Assembly: GCA_900318445.1 (NCBI GenBank)
Contig: ONKO01000007.1
Coordinates: 27,849-91,848, forward strand
Direction of reading: 5' to 3'
Origin: an uncultured Bacteroidales bacterium
GTDB taxonomy: Bacteria; Bacteroidota; Bacteroidia; Bacteroidales; UBA932
DNA length: 64,000 bases
Every line of letters starts with the position of its first letter. Position 1 is the first letter of the stretch. The translations under genes and the position numbers were made by a program. The notes under the pieces were generated by a model, which saw only the letters and a list, made by a program, of their open reading frames with translations, was not told where the DNA came from and did no database searches. Positions 17,717-26,815 of the stretch are shown here, one piece after another.

Positions 17717-19333
17717 ATGGCAAACATCAATCTGAGCAAGTACGGCATCAAGGGCGTAAAGGAAATCCTTTACAATCCCACGTACGAAGTTCTTTACAAC
17801 GAAGAGACCAAACCCGGTCTCGAGGGCTTTGACAAGGGCCAGGTTACCGAACTTGGCGCTATCAACGTGATGACTGGCGTTTACACCGGCCGTTCTCCTA
17901 AAGACAAGTACATTGTGTACGACAACACCACCAAGGAGGGTAAGCCCGGTGAAATCTGGTGGGATACCGAGGAGTACCACAATGACAACCACAAGATGTC
18001 CGTCTCCACCTGGAAGGCAGTGAAGAAGCTCGCCCTGAATCAGCTCAGCGGCAAGCGCCTGTTCGTCGTGGACGGCTTCTGCGGCACTCACAAGGACACC
18101 CGCATGAAGGTCCGCTTCATTATGGAGGTGGCATGGCAGGCTCACTTCGTGACCAACATGTTCATCCGCCCCAAGAACCAGAAGGAGTTTGACCAGGAGC
18201 CCGACTTCGTGGTATACTGCGCTGCCAAGGCAAAGGTTGAGAACTACGCCGAGCTCGGTCTCCGCAGCGAAACCTGCGTTGCTTTCAACGTGACTTCCCG
18301 CGAGCAGGTGATCCTCAACACCTGGTACGGTGGTGAGATGAAGAAGGGTATGTTCTCCATGATGAACTACTACCTTCCCCTGAAGGGCATCGCCGCCATG
18401 CACTGCTCTGCCAACACCGACATGAACGGTGAGAACACCGCCATCTTCTTCGGCCTTTCCGGTACCGGCAAGACCACCCTTTCCACCGACCCCAAGCGTC
18501 TCCTGATCGGTGACGACGAGCACGGCTGGGACAACAAGGGCGTGTTCAACTTCGAAGGCGGCTGCTACGCCAAGGTTATCAAGCTGGACAAGGAGTCCGA
18601 ACCCGATATCTATAACGCCATCCGTCGCGACGCTCTCCTCGAGAACGTGACCGTGGACGCTAACGGCAAGATTGACTTCAACGACAAGTCCGTCACCGAG
18701 AACACCCGCGTGAGCTATCCTATCTACCACATCGAGAAGATTGTGCGTCCCGACAGCCACGGCCCCGCAGCCAAGCAGGTGATCTTCCTTTCTGCCGATG
18801 CCTTCGGCGTGCTGCCTCCCGTGAGCATCCTCACCCCCGAGCAGACCAAGTACTACTTCCTCTCCGGCTTCACCGCCAAGCTGGCTGGTACCGAGCGCGG
18901 TATCACCGAGCCCACTCCTACTTTCTCCGCTTGCTTCGGCCAGGCCTTCCTGGAGCTGCACCCGACCAAGTACGCTGAGGAGCTGGTGAAGAAGATGAAG
19001 AAGAGCGGTGCCAAGGCATACCTCGTGAACACCGGCTGGAACGGTACCGGCAAGCGTATCTCCATCCGTGATACCCGCGGTATCATTGACGCCATCCTGA
19101 ATGGTGCCATCGACAAGGCTCCCACCAAGGTCATCCCTTACTTCAACTTCACCGTTCCTACCAAGCTCGAAGGTGTTGACACCGGCATCCTCGATCCTCG
19201 CGACACCTACAAGAACGCCGCCGAGTGGGAAGAGAAGGCCAAGGACCTCGCCGCCCGCTTCATCAAGAACTTCCACAAGTACGAGTCCAACAAGGCCGGC
19301 AAGGCCCTCGTAAAGGCTGGTCCCGCACTCTAG
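17717..19333 (+). CDS. pckA: phosphoenolpyruvate carboxykinase (ATP)
   Basis: 538 aa, typical for ATP-type PEPCK. It interconverts oxaloacetate + ATP with PEP + CO2 + ADP; in gut Bacteroidales it often runs toward oxaloacetate in succinate/propionate fermentation. The kinase P-loop [11 protein letters not shown], the metal-site GDDEHGW and the [11 protein letters not shown] substrate segment are present. Codon use is strongly biased (Lys AAG, Gly GGT, Ala GCT), unlike its neighbours, indicating high expression. Monocistronic, with its own strong promoter and intrinsic terminator. Confidence 0.97.
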   Translation: MANINLSKYGIKGVKEILYNPTYEVLYNEETKPGLEGFDKGQVTELGAINVMTGVYTGRSPKDKYIVYDNTTKEGKPGEIWWDTEEYHNDNHKMSVSTWKAVKKLALNQLSGKRLFVVDGFCGTHKDTRMKVRFIMEVAWQAHFVTNMFIRPKNQKEFDQEPDFVVYCAAKAKVENYAELGLRSETCVAFNVTSREQVILNTWYGGEMKKGMFSMMNYYLPLKGIAAMHCSANTDMNGENTAIFFGLSGTGKTTLSTDPKRLLIGDDEHGWDNKGVFNFEGGCYAKVIKLDKESEPDIYNAIRRDALLENVTVDANGKIDFNDKSVTENTRVSYPIYHIEKIVRPDSHGPAAKQVIFLSADAFGVLPPVSILTPEQTKYYFLSGFTAKLAGTERGITEPTPTFSACFGQAFLELHPTKYAEELVKKMKKSGAKAYLVNTGWNGTGKRISIRDTRGIIDAILNGAIDKAPTKVIPYFNFTVPTKLEGVDTGILDPRDTYKNAAEWEEKAKDLAARFIKNFHKYESNKAGKALVKAGPAL

Positions 19334-19355
19334 TGATATTCCCCCCGAAATGGGA

Positions 19356-19390
19356 AAGGCTGACCTGGGTTGCCGGGTCAGCCTTTTTTT
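19356..19390 (+). terminator. pckA intrinsic terminator
   Basis: 10-bp stem AAGGCTGACC (19356-19365) / GGTCAGCCTT (19376-19385), followed by a T-run to 19390. Confidence 0.92.
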
Positions 19391-19414
19391 GTGGGGTAGG
19401 GGGTGAGGAGGGAA

Positions 19415-19458
19415 GTGGACCTGGTCCAGGGGGTGATGTGGCGTGGACCTGGTCCAGG
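19415..19458. repeat. two copies of a 16-bp palindromic motif
   Basis: GTGGACCTGGTCCAGG occurs at 19415-19430 and again at 19443-19458, 28 bp apart. Each contains the dyad TGGACC-T-GGTCCA. It lies between the pckA terminator and the 107-bp palindrome; function unknown. Confidence 0.6.
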
Positions 19459-19471
19459 CTATGTCAATTCT

Positions 19472-19578
19472 GTGGCGCTTAAGTGCTTGAGTATCAAGTA
19501 AATAGCACAACTGATGGGTGCGGTTTTGATACCCGTCAGTTGTGCTAACTCGTTAATAATAAGGTAGTTAAGCGCCAC
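19472..19578. repeat. 107-bp nested palindrome, copy A
   Basis: Outer arms GTGGCGCTTAA (19472-19482) and TTAAGCGCCAC (19568-19578) are perfect inverted repeats. They enclose an inner hairpin AGCACAACTGA (19504-19514) / TCAGTTGTGCT (19536-19546), extended by GGGT/ACCC. Copy B is at 33746-33856. It lies just downstream of the acyltransferase 3'-end fragment, on that fragment's terminator side. Confidence 0.75.
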
Positions 19579-19808
19579 GATGGCGTGCGGACGGGCCCTT
19601 TGCCAGTGCACTCCCGGCCCTCTACCACTGCACCCGCAGGTCGTAGAAGAGGCTGTAGCTGAGCAGGAACAGCACCAGCAGCGCTGCGGCACCCCACCAG
19701 GGAAGAGTGAGGAAGAAGATGAGGGCCCAGAGGAGGAAGGTGAGGGGACCGGCGACAAGGCGGAAGCCAAAGCGTACGGTGTTGTGGAAGGCGGCGTCCT
19801 TTACCTTA
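19496..19808 (-). repeat. about 310-bp direct repeat, left copy (acyltransferase 3' end plus palindrome)
   Basis: Aligns with 33772-34083 in the same orientation. The non-coding 92 bp at the left end differ at only 2 positions, and the coding part is more diverged. It marks the left edge of the SusCD block. Confidence 0.8.
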
Positions 19809-19843
19809 ATCTTTATAGGCCGAATCTTTCTGGATTTGGCCAT
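19622..19843 (-). pseudogene. duplicated C-terminal fragment of the lysophospholipid acyltransferase, possibly a small membrane-protein ORF
   Basis: 73 codons from ATG 19843. The last 60 residues (from KVKDAAFHNTVRFGFRL to YSLFYDLRVQW) match the C-terminus of the acyltransferase encoded at 33897-34850. That part is two hydrophobic helices with no catalytic residues. The first 13 residues (MAKSRKIRPIKIK) are new. The frame is intact and the amino-acid changes are conservative (for example LVLFLLSYS versus LILFLFSYS), so it may be a small expressed membrane protein rather than dead sequence. Classed as a fragment because no catalytic domain is present and no promoter is clear. Confidence 0.65.
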
Positions 19844-20039
19844 TTTTGTACTATTTGCTTTTAAATTGTAACAGTTCTTTTGCGTGTGGACTATAAATTG
19901 ATACAATAGAAGGTGTATGGATGCTATTCCTGAAAGCGTTATACGATTTAGCAGGGAGTGATAAACTGTAAGTGTTTTCCTTTTTTTCTTGCTTTTGGAG
20001 ATTATAATTCGTATTTTGCGCCCATAAATTACTTACCTT
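19844..20039 (+). promoter_or_regulatory. susC upstream region with probable promoter
   Basis: AT-rich leader with no gene. A plausible promoter is CTTG (19988-19991), 20-nt spacer, TATTTTG (20012-20018), 22 nt before the ATG. Nothing else was recognised in this stretch. Confidence 0.45.
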
Positions 20040-23000
20040 ATGAAGAAGTATCTTTCGGTTCTTCTGTTTTTCTTTGTTTCCCTGCTTGTGGGGGAACCAG
20101 TTTTTGCCCAGAAGGGCTTCAAGGTTTCCGGTACGGTGACCGATACGGCGGGCGAGCCCATTGTGGGCGTGTCTGTAATTTGCCCTGCGAATAAACAGGG
20201 GACGATTACGGATGGGGACGGCGCTTTTAACATCCAGGCTGCCTCCGGCACTGCTGTCCTTCAGTTCTCCTTTCTGGGATACAAGACGCAGGATTATCAG
20301 CTGAAGGGTGACCATGTCGTGTATGTGACGCTTGAGGATGATGCCGAGGTGCTGGAAAATGCCTTGGTTGTCGGGGCCTATGGTACAAAGCAGCGTAGGG
20401 AAGATATGGTTGGCAGTGCGTTCCAGGTGAATTCAAATGAGCTTAAATATAAGCCGAAGGCCCGCGTCGATAACTTGCTGGAAGGTCTTGTTCCCGGCAT
20501 GTCCATTGAGAATTCATCCGACTCTGGCGGCAGTACGCGTGATCGTTTTAATGTGCGAATCCGTGGTCAATCTTCTTTGTATGGGTCTAGCGCACCGTTG
20601 TGGGTTGTGGATGGTGTCCCGATGTATACGGGCACTTCGTCCGGGCAAATGCCCGGCGTTTCTCAGACGGTTTCGCCCATTGGAATGCTGGATCCTAATG
20701 ATATAGAAAGCATCACTGTTTTGAAAGATGCCGACCAGACCACCATTTACGGAGCAAATGCTTCTGGCGGCGTAATCGTTGTTACCACCAAGAAAGGTTC
20801 GGCGGGCAATGAACCTCTTAAGTTGAACGCGACGCTCAACTTTGGCGTTTCCATGCCTGATAAGAGTACGATGGTAAAGGTGATGAACGCCGAACAGTAC
20901 ATGGAAGTTGCAAAGGAAGCCTGGACCAATGCGGGCAATCTTCTTTCCAACTTCCCGTATCGGGATAATTACTATAATAGTTATAGTACGACTTCTACCG
21001 ATTGGTTTGACGCCTACATCGGTACAGGCTCTACACTTTACGCGTCCCTCTCGGCTACGACTGGGACAAAGAAAGCGAAAACCTACGTGACCGGCTCTTA
21101 CTATCGTAATGCTAATATCATCCAGAAAGATCTGAGTGAAAGGTATTACGTGCGTATGAACAACACCTATACGCCCCGGGATAACTTCAAACTTGGCCTT
21201 TCCCTTGGCGCTATTCTGACTGATGATGACATGTTCCAGTTGGGTCACTCCTATCTAGATATACTGCCGATCTTCTCTCCTTATCTTGAAGACGGGAAGA
21301 CCTACCGTCTGTTCAACAATGTGTGGGACGATGTGAAGGGAGAGTGGGTGATGAAGAAATTCTTGGACAACAAATTACCGGATAGAGAGTATAACCAAAA
21401 TAATCAGAAATCTGTAAAAACTACTCTGAATGTTGACTTGGATTGGGAAATCGTTAAGGGTCTGAAACTGAATAGTACTTTCGAACTTGACTATCAACAT
21501 TCACATGAAGATATATATAAGTCCAGAAAGACTCTGGATGGACTGAATTCTAGTCTTCAGCCTCGCGGCAGTTCTTCTAAATACGATGCCAGTTATGCAA
21601 ACTGGACCCACGTTGATAAGATTTCCTACGAGCACGCGTTCGGCAGACACAAAATGACTGTCTATGGCGGTCTTGAGTTGCATGAGGTACTTCGGAAATC
21701 GTCATCAGCATCTGGCAATGGCTTTATGAATGATAGCATTCGCGAGATTCAATATGCGGACGAGAGCACGAGAAAGGGATCTTCCTCCTATTCCAAGAGT
21801 AGGACAATGTCTTTCTTCACACGCGCTCAGTATTCCTTCGATTCCCGTTATTATCTGTCTGCCAATTTCCGACGCGACGGTAGTTCCGGCTTCAGTATTT
21901 ATCAGCAGTGGAACAATTTCTGGTCTGTCGGCGCATCCTGGAATATCCACAAGGAACCTTTCTTTCATGTGGACTGGGTCAAGATGCTCAAACTCAAGGG
22001 GTCATTTGGTATTGTAGGTAACTCCCGTGTGGATAATTCCTATCGGGCAGGAACTTATACCTATTCCAATTCCTATTCCTATGGACAATCTGCAGGAGCC
22101 GTTTTGTCCTCTATCCCGACGGAGGGTTTGACCTGGGAAACTGTGAATAGGAGCAATCTGGGCGTGACGTTCAATCTCGGAGGCATTGTGGAAGGCGAAG
22201 TGGAATATTACTATAATCTGACGAAAGACATGATCAGTAAGATTTATGTCTCCCGTATGATTTCCGATGATCGCCTTTATGCAAATGTCGGCTTTATGCA
22301 AAACACTGGCTTTGAGATTAATCTAACCAGTCACAATATCAAAACGTCTGATTTTTCCTGGTCTACGACGTTGAATGCCACTCACAATGAGAATAAGATC
22401 TTGGAACTTTACGGAGACATGACCACGGGTTTCTTTACCTACCTGTATGCTCCGGGATACGATTCTCATACTTGGTATCTCGTTAAGTGGGCTGGAGTGG
22501 ATCCGGCAGATGGTATGCCCATGTGGTATGACAAAGAGGGAAACCTTACAAAAACGTTTTCCTATGATAACCGCCAGATAACGGGGCTCTCGCGTACGCC
22601 GATTGTATACGGCGGTCTTGTCAACTCTTTTACCTGGAAGAATCTGTCCTTCTCCTTCCAAATCAATTACAATATTGGGGGATGGGATATTCCGACCTAC
22701 GCCAATATCTACTTCGCGGATGGCTATGACATCATTACGCAGAATCAGGCTGTTGAAACCTATCTGTACAGGTGGAAGCAACCGGGAGACGTAACCACCT
22801 ATCCGCGAGTTTCTTCCACCTCGACCAAATCCAATATGGATTCCACCCGAAACCTGTATAGCATGACCAAGTTCAATCTTTCGAACTTTACACTGACGTG
22901 GACTTTGCCTCGAAAATGGCTTGATCGTCTGAAGATGGATAGCCTGTCGATTTCGCTTTCCGGATATAATGTGTACTTGTATACGCCGGACCAGAGCCGT

Positions 23001-23081
23001 ACGCTCAATTCCTACAAGACGCTGTCAAACGGTTTCCCCGTAAACCGGAACTTCACGCTGGGGCTTAATGCATCATTCTAA
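20040..23081 (+). CDS. SusC/RagA-type TonB-dependent outer-membrane transporter
   Basis: 1013 aa. Signal peptide (residues 1-24), a carboxypeptidase-D-like regulatory domain (VSGTVTDTAGEPIVGVSV, about 30-110), a plug domain (RVDNLLEGLVPGMSIEN ... RIRGQSSLYGSSAPLWVVDGVP ... SITVLKDADQTTIYGANASGGVIVVTTKKG) and a C-terminal 22-strand-type barrel ending in Phe. It imports a large nutrient captured by the neighbouring SusD protein using TonB energy. The plug motif has TTIYG instead of the common TAIYG. The gene is visibly more AT-rich than flanking housekeeping genes, suggesting acquisition. The substrate is unknown: no glycoside hydrolase is encoded nearby. Confidence 0.93.
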   Translation: MKKYLSVLLFFFVSLLVGEPVFAQKGFKVSGTVTDTAGEPIVGVSVICPANKQGTITDGDGAFNIQAASGTAVLQFSFLGYKTQDYQLKGDHVVYVTLEDDAEVLENALVVGAYGTKQRREDMVGSAFQVNSNELKYKPKARVDNLLEGLVPGMSIENSSDSGGSTRDRFNVRIRGQSSLYGSSAPLWVVDGVPMYTGTSSGQMPGVSQTVSPIGMLDPNDIESITVLKDADQTTIYGANASGGVIVVTTKKGSAGNEPLKLNATLNFGVSMPDKSTMVKVMNAEQYMEVAKEAWTNAGNLLSNFPYRDNYYNSYSTTSTDWFDAYIGTGSTLYASLSATTGTKKAKTYVTGSYYRNANIIQKDLSERYYVRMNNTYTPRDNFKLGLSLGAILTDDDMFQLGHSYLDILPIFSPYLEDGKTYRLFNNVWDDVKGEWVMKKFLDNKLPDREYNQNNQKSVKTTLNVDLDWEIVKGLKLNSTFELDYQHSHEDIYKSRKTLDGLNSSLQPRGSSSKYDASYANWTHVDKISYEHAFGRHKMTVYGGLELHEVLRKSSSASGNGFMNDSIREIQYADESTRKGSSSYSKSRTMSFFTRAQYSFDSRYYLSANFRRDGSSGFSIYQQWNNFWSVGASWNIHKEPFFHVDWVKMLKLKGSFGIVGNSRVDNSYRAGTYTYSNSYSYGQSAGAVLSSIPTEGLTWETVNRSNLGVTFNLGGIVEGEVEYYYNLTKDMISKIYVSRMISDDRLYANVGFMQNTGFEINLTSHNIKTSDFSWSTTLNATHNENKILELYGDMTTGFFTYLYAPGYDSHTWYLVKWAGVDPADGMPMWYDKEGNLTKTFSYDNRQITGLSRTPIVYGGLVNSFTWKNLSFSFQINYNIGGWDIPTYANIYFADGYDIITQNQAVETYLYRWKQPGDVTTYPRVSSTSTKSNMDSTRNLYSMTKFNLSNFTLTWTLPRKWLDRLKMDSLSISLSGYNVYLYTPDQSRTLNSYKTLSNGFPVNRNFTLGLNASF

Positions 23082-23094
23082 GAGAGACTGCCAT

Positions 23095-24537
23095 ATGAAA
23101 AAGTATATTATAACCCTTCTTTTGACATTTTCTCTGTCACCCCTGTTTACCTCCTGCCACTTCCTGGAGGTGGAACAGATAGGCAAGAGTGATATACAGT
23201 CGTTCTTTTCAGATATAGATTCGGTTGAACCGTCTGTTCTTGGCGCCTATAACCTGTTATTCTCCTTTTACGATCATTACCTAGTGAGTTACCCGGAAGT
23301 AACGGGAGATTTGGTGTACCTCTCTGCTACCAACTCCGAATGGTGGAAGATATATGAATTTACTTCTACCTATGAGGAGGAGACATCTCCGGTTGGAGTG
23401 ATTTGGAAGCGTGGGTACAATCTTATCATGGATTTGGACTATTTGTTGTATTTTGTTCCCAGGCTTCGGGAACAGAATCCTGAGTTGGTGGACAATGCGT
23501 TGGCGCAGGCCTATTTTGTCCGTGCGCTAACTTTCTTCCAACTTTGCAACGTTTATGGCCAGACCTACACATTCTCCAATGACGCTTCCCATTGGGGAGT
23601 TGGTCTTATGACTTCAATACCGACCATTTCCGACCATATGGTCCGATCTTCGGTAAAAGATACTTACGCGCAGATACTCTCTGATATCCAGTCTGCACGG
23701 GAGTTGTTTACGGATAACTATACCTTTGATCGTTACAAGGCATCCCCGTATGCCTGTGACGCCCTCGAGGCCCGCGTCCGTCTTTATATGGGAGACTACG
23801 AGGAGGCATACAAGTTGGCTTCAGGTCTTATTGGCCGTTTCTCCCTGGCTCCGCGTGACAAGTATGTGTCCATGTTTACGACGCGTGCCGGCAGTGTGGA
23901 AGAAGATATCTTTCGCTTGAATGGTTACCAACAGAGTGGTAATGCTCTTCAGAAACTGTATCGTTACGACAATCCATATGCCCGACCTTCCAATAAGCTC
24001 AAAGGTTTATTCGTTGGCGGTGATGTGAGAACAGATTTGTTCAGTTATGATGGAAAGGACGGTAATGGGACGATGAAGCATTTCTCCGACATCTGCATGA
24101 AGTTTTATTGTACGGAAGATATTGCTGACGAGGAGAAGCATTATGATCCTGTTGTCTTCCGTGCTTCGGAGATGTATCTGATCGCAGGCGAATGTGCCTG
24201 TAAACTGGGCCGCCTGCAGGAAGCGGAAGGATACATCCGCAAATTGGAAGCTCGTGCGCTCGGCATTTCAGAAACGGCTGTCCCGCTCTCCTATTCTGGC
24301 GCGGATCAACTGATGGAGATCATTAGCAAAGAACGAATGAAGGAGCTCTGTTTTGAAGGCCATCGTCTGTATGACATCACCCGCCGTCACGAAGCCCTTA
24401 AGCGAGATGCCGGGTTTAATACACAGGTTCTTACCATCAATTACCCGGATTATCGTTTCGTTCTCCAGATTCCCATCATCGAGACTGAGACCAATCCGGA
24501 CATTCAACAGAACCCCAGTAGCAACGCAGACTTATGA
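23095..24537 (+). CDS. SusD/RagB-type nutrient-binding lipoprotein
   Basis: 480 aa from ATG 23095, 13 bp after the SusC stop; the earlier in-frame start overlaps susC. Lipobox FTSC (Cys21). SusD-like TPR architecture: the N-terminal part FLEVEQIGKS ... PSVLGAYNLLFSFYD, RGYNLIMDLDYLLYF, AYFVRALTFFQLCNVYGQTYTF, and the C-terminal RASEMYLIAGECACKLGRLQEAEGYI and KERMKELCFEGHRLYDITRRHEAL. It caps the SusC barrel and binds substrate at the cell surface. It overlaps the next gene by 4 bp. Confidence 0.93.
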   Translation: MKKYIITLLLTFSLSPLFTSCHFLEVEQIGKSDIQSFFSDIDSVEPSVLGAYNLLFSFYDHYLVSYPEVTGDLVYLSATNSEWWKIYEFTSTYEEETSPVGVIWKRGYNLIMDLDYLLYFVPRLREQNPELVDNALAQAYFVRALTFFQLCNVYGQTYTFSNDASHWGVGLMTSIPTISDHMVRSSVKDTYAQILSDIQSARELFTDNYTFDRYKASPYACDALEARVRLYMGDYEEAYKLASGLIGRFSLAPRDKYVSMFTTRAGSVEEDIFRLNGYQQSGNALQKLYRYDNPYARPSNKLKGLFVGGDVRTDLFSYDGKDGNGTMKHFSDICMKFYCTEDIADEEKHYDPVVFRASEMYLIAGECACKLGRLQEAEGYIRKLEARALGISETAVPLSYSGADQLMEIISKERMKELCFEGHRLYDITRRHEALKRDAGFNTQVLTINYPDYRFVLQIPIIETETNPDIQQNPSSNADL

Positions 24538-25001
24538 AACTGAACTACATTATAATGGCCATCGCATCGGTCCTGGTGGCCGGATGCGCCAAGAACCCGC
24601 TGCCGCTTTTTGATGAGCCTTTCGTGTACCTTGAAACGTCTACCGGCTCGGATGTCGCTGTCGTCGGGGCTGATGTAAAAGCCACATCAACGTATTATGT
24701 CCGTATTAGCTGTCCCGCCTTTACGGATCCCATTGAGGTGTCGTATGACATCATCTGTGGTGAAGGGTTGACGGACGGCGTAGATTACACGGTCCTGACC
24801 GCCGGACGCGTCATCTCATTCCTCCCCGGAATCTGGAAGATGCCTGTCCGTATCCAGTGGAAGGAACACGCCATTGACGAGTCGAAAGACAATACACTGA
24901 CCATCGCCCTGACCGGGACGCAGCCGGATACGTTTACCCTGGGTTATCCCGGACCCGCAGCCAAGGGAAGCAAGCTGGTCATTACCAAGAAGAATCTTTA
25001 A
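24534..25001 (+). CDS. small surface lipoprotein of the SusCD operon
   Basis: 155 aa. Lipobox VAGC (Cys18), followed by an all-beta region with an Ig/Calx-beta flavour (PFVYLETSTGSDVAVV ... TYYVRISCP ... DNTLTIALTGT). Similar short lipoproteins (DUF4843-like) follow SusD genes in other Bacteroidales and are thought to be accessory binding proteins. It is coupled to susD by an ATGA overlap. I cannot assign a family firmly. Confidence 0.75.
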   Translation: MKLNYIIMAIASVLVAGCAKNPLPLFDEPFVYLETSTGSDVAVVGADVKATSTYYVRISCPAFTDPIEVSYDIICGEGLTDGVDYTVLTAGRVISFLPGIWKMPVRIQWKEHAIDESKDNTLTIALTGTQPDTFTLGYPGPAAKGSKLVITKKNL

Positions 25002-25022
25002 TACTAACACTTTATAAAACGA

Positions 25023-26804
25023 ATGCCTATGTCAACGAAACGCTTTTCGTTTGTCGCTGCCGTCCTGGTGGGCGCGGCTGCACTTTCTGTCTCCTGTCAG
25101 AAGAAGGAAATCATCAACGCTCCTTCCCTGACCGCCTTTAGCTTCAAGGCTGCTGATAACGCAGTCCTCTCTGAAGATTATGTTGCTACTGTTTCCGGAA
25201 CGAGCATAAGCGTAGCTCTCCCCGATGTGGATAAGACGGCTCTCGTCGCTACCTATACCGTGGCTGAAGGAAATGTCGTCAAGGTGAACGGCACCGTTCA
25301 GACCAGCGGAAAGACGGCTAACGATTTCTCTTCTGAAGTGACCTATGTCGTGACGGATGCCAAGGGCGAGAACTCCGTTTCCTATAAAGTGAACGTGACG
25401 CTGGCCCCGGACAAGCACCCGTCCCTGCTCTCGTTCTCCTTTGATGTGGAGAACAATACGGCGTTCGCCAAGACCATCGAGGGCGAGATCAGTGGTACCG
25501 ATATCGCGGTGGCTGTTCCTCAGCTAGCTGACGTTACCGCCCTCACCGCTTCCTTTACAACCGGCGCTGGTAACAAGGTTACTGTGAACGGAGTAGAACA
25601 GGTCAGCGGTGAGACGGTGAACGACTTCTCCGCTCCGGTCGATTATGTGGTCACTAACCTGGACGGCTCGGTGAATGCCATTTATTCCGTAACGCTGAAC
25701 CGCCAGAAAGGCGAGTGGACGGCTGGAACCACCTACGATGCAGTGCAGGTCCATGCCGGTGCCCGTATTCTGATTAATCCGGTCGATGATACGCCTTATG
25801 TGGCCTTTAAGCGCCATGAGCCGAATGACGATACTCCTAAGGATGCGGAAAAGGATGAGACAATGTATGCGATGAAATACGTGAATGGAGCTTGGGAGAT
25901 GATGGGCGAAGCTTTCAGTGACAAAGTGGGCTCCGATTACGATTTCGCTATTTCTCCGGATGGTACGCCTTTTATCGCGTTTAAGAATGCTTCTGTGAGC
26001 CCTTCTGTTACGACGGTAATGAAATATGCGGAGGGCTCTTGGTCCAAAGTCGGAGGTAATTTGGGCACAGCTGCTACATCCAAGATTCATCTTCAGGCTT
26101 TGGAAGGAAACAAGGTAGTGGTGTGTCAGATTATGTCGAATAAGACTTTCGTTGGTTACTGGGATGGGTCTTCCTGGACCACCGGTGGCATGGATGCCTT
26201 GACAGGTAATCCCCGCCCGTATGAAATCAGGATGGCTGGAGACGCTACCAATGCTTATATGTTCAGCATCAATCGCGCTAAGGCGCTGGATGGTGTTAAC
26301 TATGGTCACAACGTGATGAAGTTTAACGGTACGGAATGGTCCGGCCTGCGTCAGAATTATCTCCGTGAGGGCGCTACTCAGACCAGTATTTATGGTTATG
26401 ACATTACAGTCGCTCCGGATGGAACGGTGTACCTGATTACTGGTGACAATGCCGAAGATAACGAAAAGTATCACCACCGTGTGGAAAAGTATAATGCCGA
26501 CGGAACCTGGTCTCAGGTGGGTGGCACTATTGACTACGTGATTTCTTCCCGTTGTCTCTCGAAGATTGCGGTGGCTCCGGACGGAACACCCTTTGTCGCA
26601 TACCCCAACGAGTATGTGGATCCTAAGACTATCGAGGTCGTTTATTTTGATGCAGAGACCAAGCAGTGGTCGGCCCCCGTGACCTTGCAGGGGAAGAAGG
26701 GCTTTACTGGTGATCCCAACTTGAGTTTTGTCTTCGATTCAAAGGGTAAAGGCTATCTTACCTGGGTTGATGGCAATACACTCGTCATGTACAACTTTGA
26801 ATAG
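25023..26804 (+). CDS. surface lipoprotein with two DUF5018-like repeats and a beta-propeller
   Basis: 593 aa. Lipobox SVSC (Cys25). Two tandem about 95-aa repeats follow: residues about 33-125 (SLTAFSFKAADNAVLSEDY ... VTYVVTDAKGENSVSYKVNV) and 130-225 (SLLSFSFDVENNTAFAKTI ... VDYVVTNLDGSVNAIYSV). Such repeats occur in Bacteroidales surface proteins (DUF5018-like). The C-terminal about 360 residues show propeller-like blades with recurring SPDGTPFIAF, APDGTVYLI and APDGTPFVAY. It is likely a SusE/F-like substrate-binding partner at the cell surface. A second ATG at 25029 is a possible start. Confidence 0.82.
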   Translation: MPMSTKRFSFVAAVLVGAAALSVSCQKKEIINAPSLTAFSFKAADNAVLSEDYVATVSGTSISVALPDVDKTALVATYTVAEGNVVKVNGTVQTSGKTANDFSSEVTYVVTDAKGENSVSYKVNVTLAPDKHPSLLSFSFDVENNTAFAKTIEGEISGTDIAVAVPQLADVTALTASFTTGAGNKVTVNGVEQVSGETVNDFSAPVDYVVTNLDGSVNAIYSVTLNRQKGEWTAGTTYDAVQVHAGARILINPVDDTPYVAFKRHEPNDDTPKDAEKDETMYAMKYVNGAWEMMGEAFSDKVGSDYDFAISPDGTPFIAFKNASVSPSVTTVMKYAEGSWSKVGGNLGTAATSKIHLQALEGNKVVVCQIMSNKTFVGYWDGSSWTTGGMDALTGNPRPYEIRMAGDATNAYMFSINRAKALDGVNYGHNVMKFNGTEWSGLRQNYLREGATQTSIYGYDITVAPDGTVYLITGDNAEDNEKYHHRVEKYNADGTWSQVGGTIDYVISSRCLSKIAVAPDGTPFVAYPNEYVDPKTIEVVYFDAETKQWSAPVTLQGKKGFTGDPNLSFVFDSKGKGYLTWVDGNTLVMYNFE

Positions 26805-26815
26805 TCTCCATTACG

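Noticed and set aside
17699-19510. 603-codon open frame antisense to pckA
   Set aside because: Same effect of strong codon bias; its product is a Val/Leu/Gly/His-rich shadow typical of a highly expressed gene read backwards.
19472-19578. Integron attC site
   Set aside because: GTTAAGC at the right end fits GTTRRRY, but the matching left box reads GCTTAAG rather than RYYYAAC, copy B fits even less, and there is no integron integrase or cassette array.
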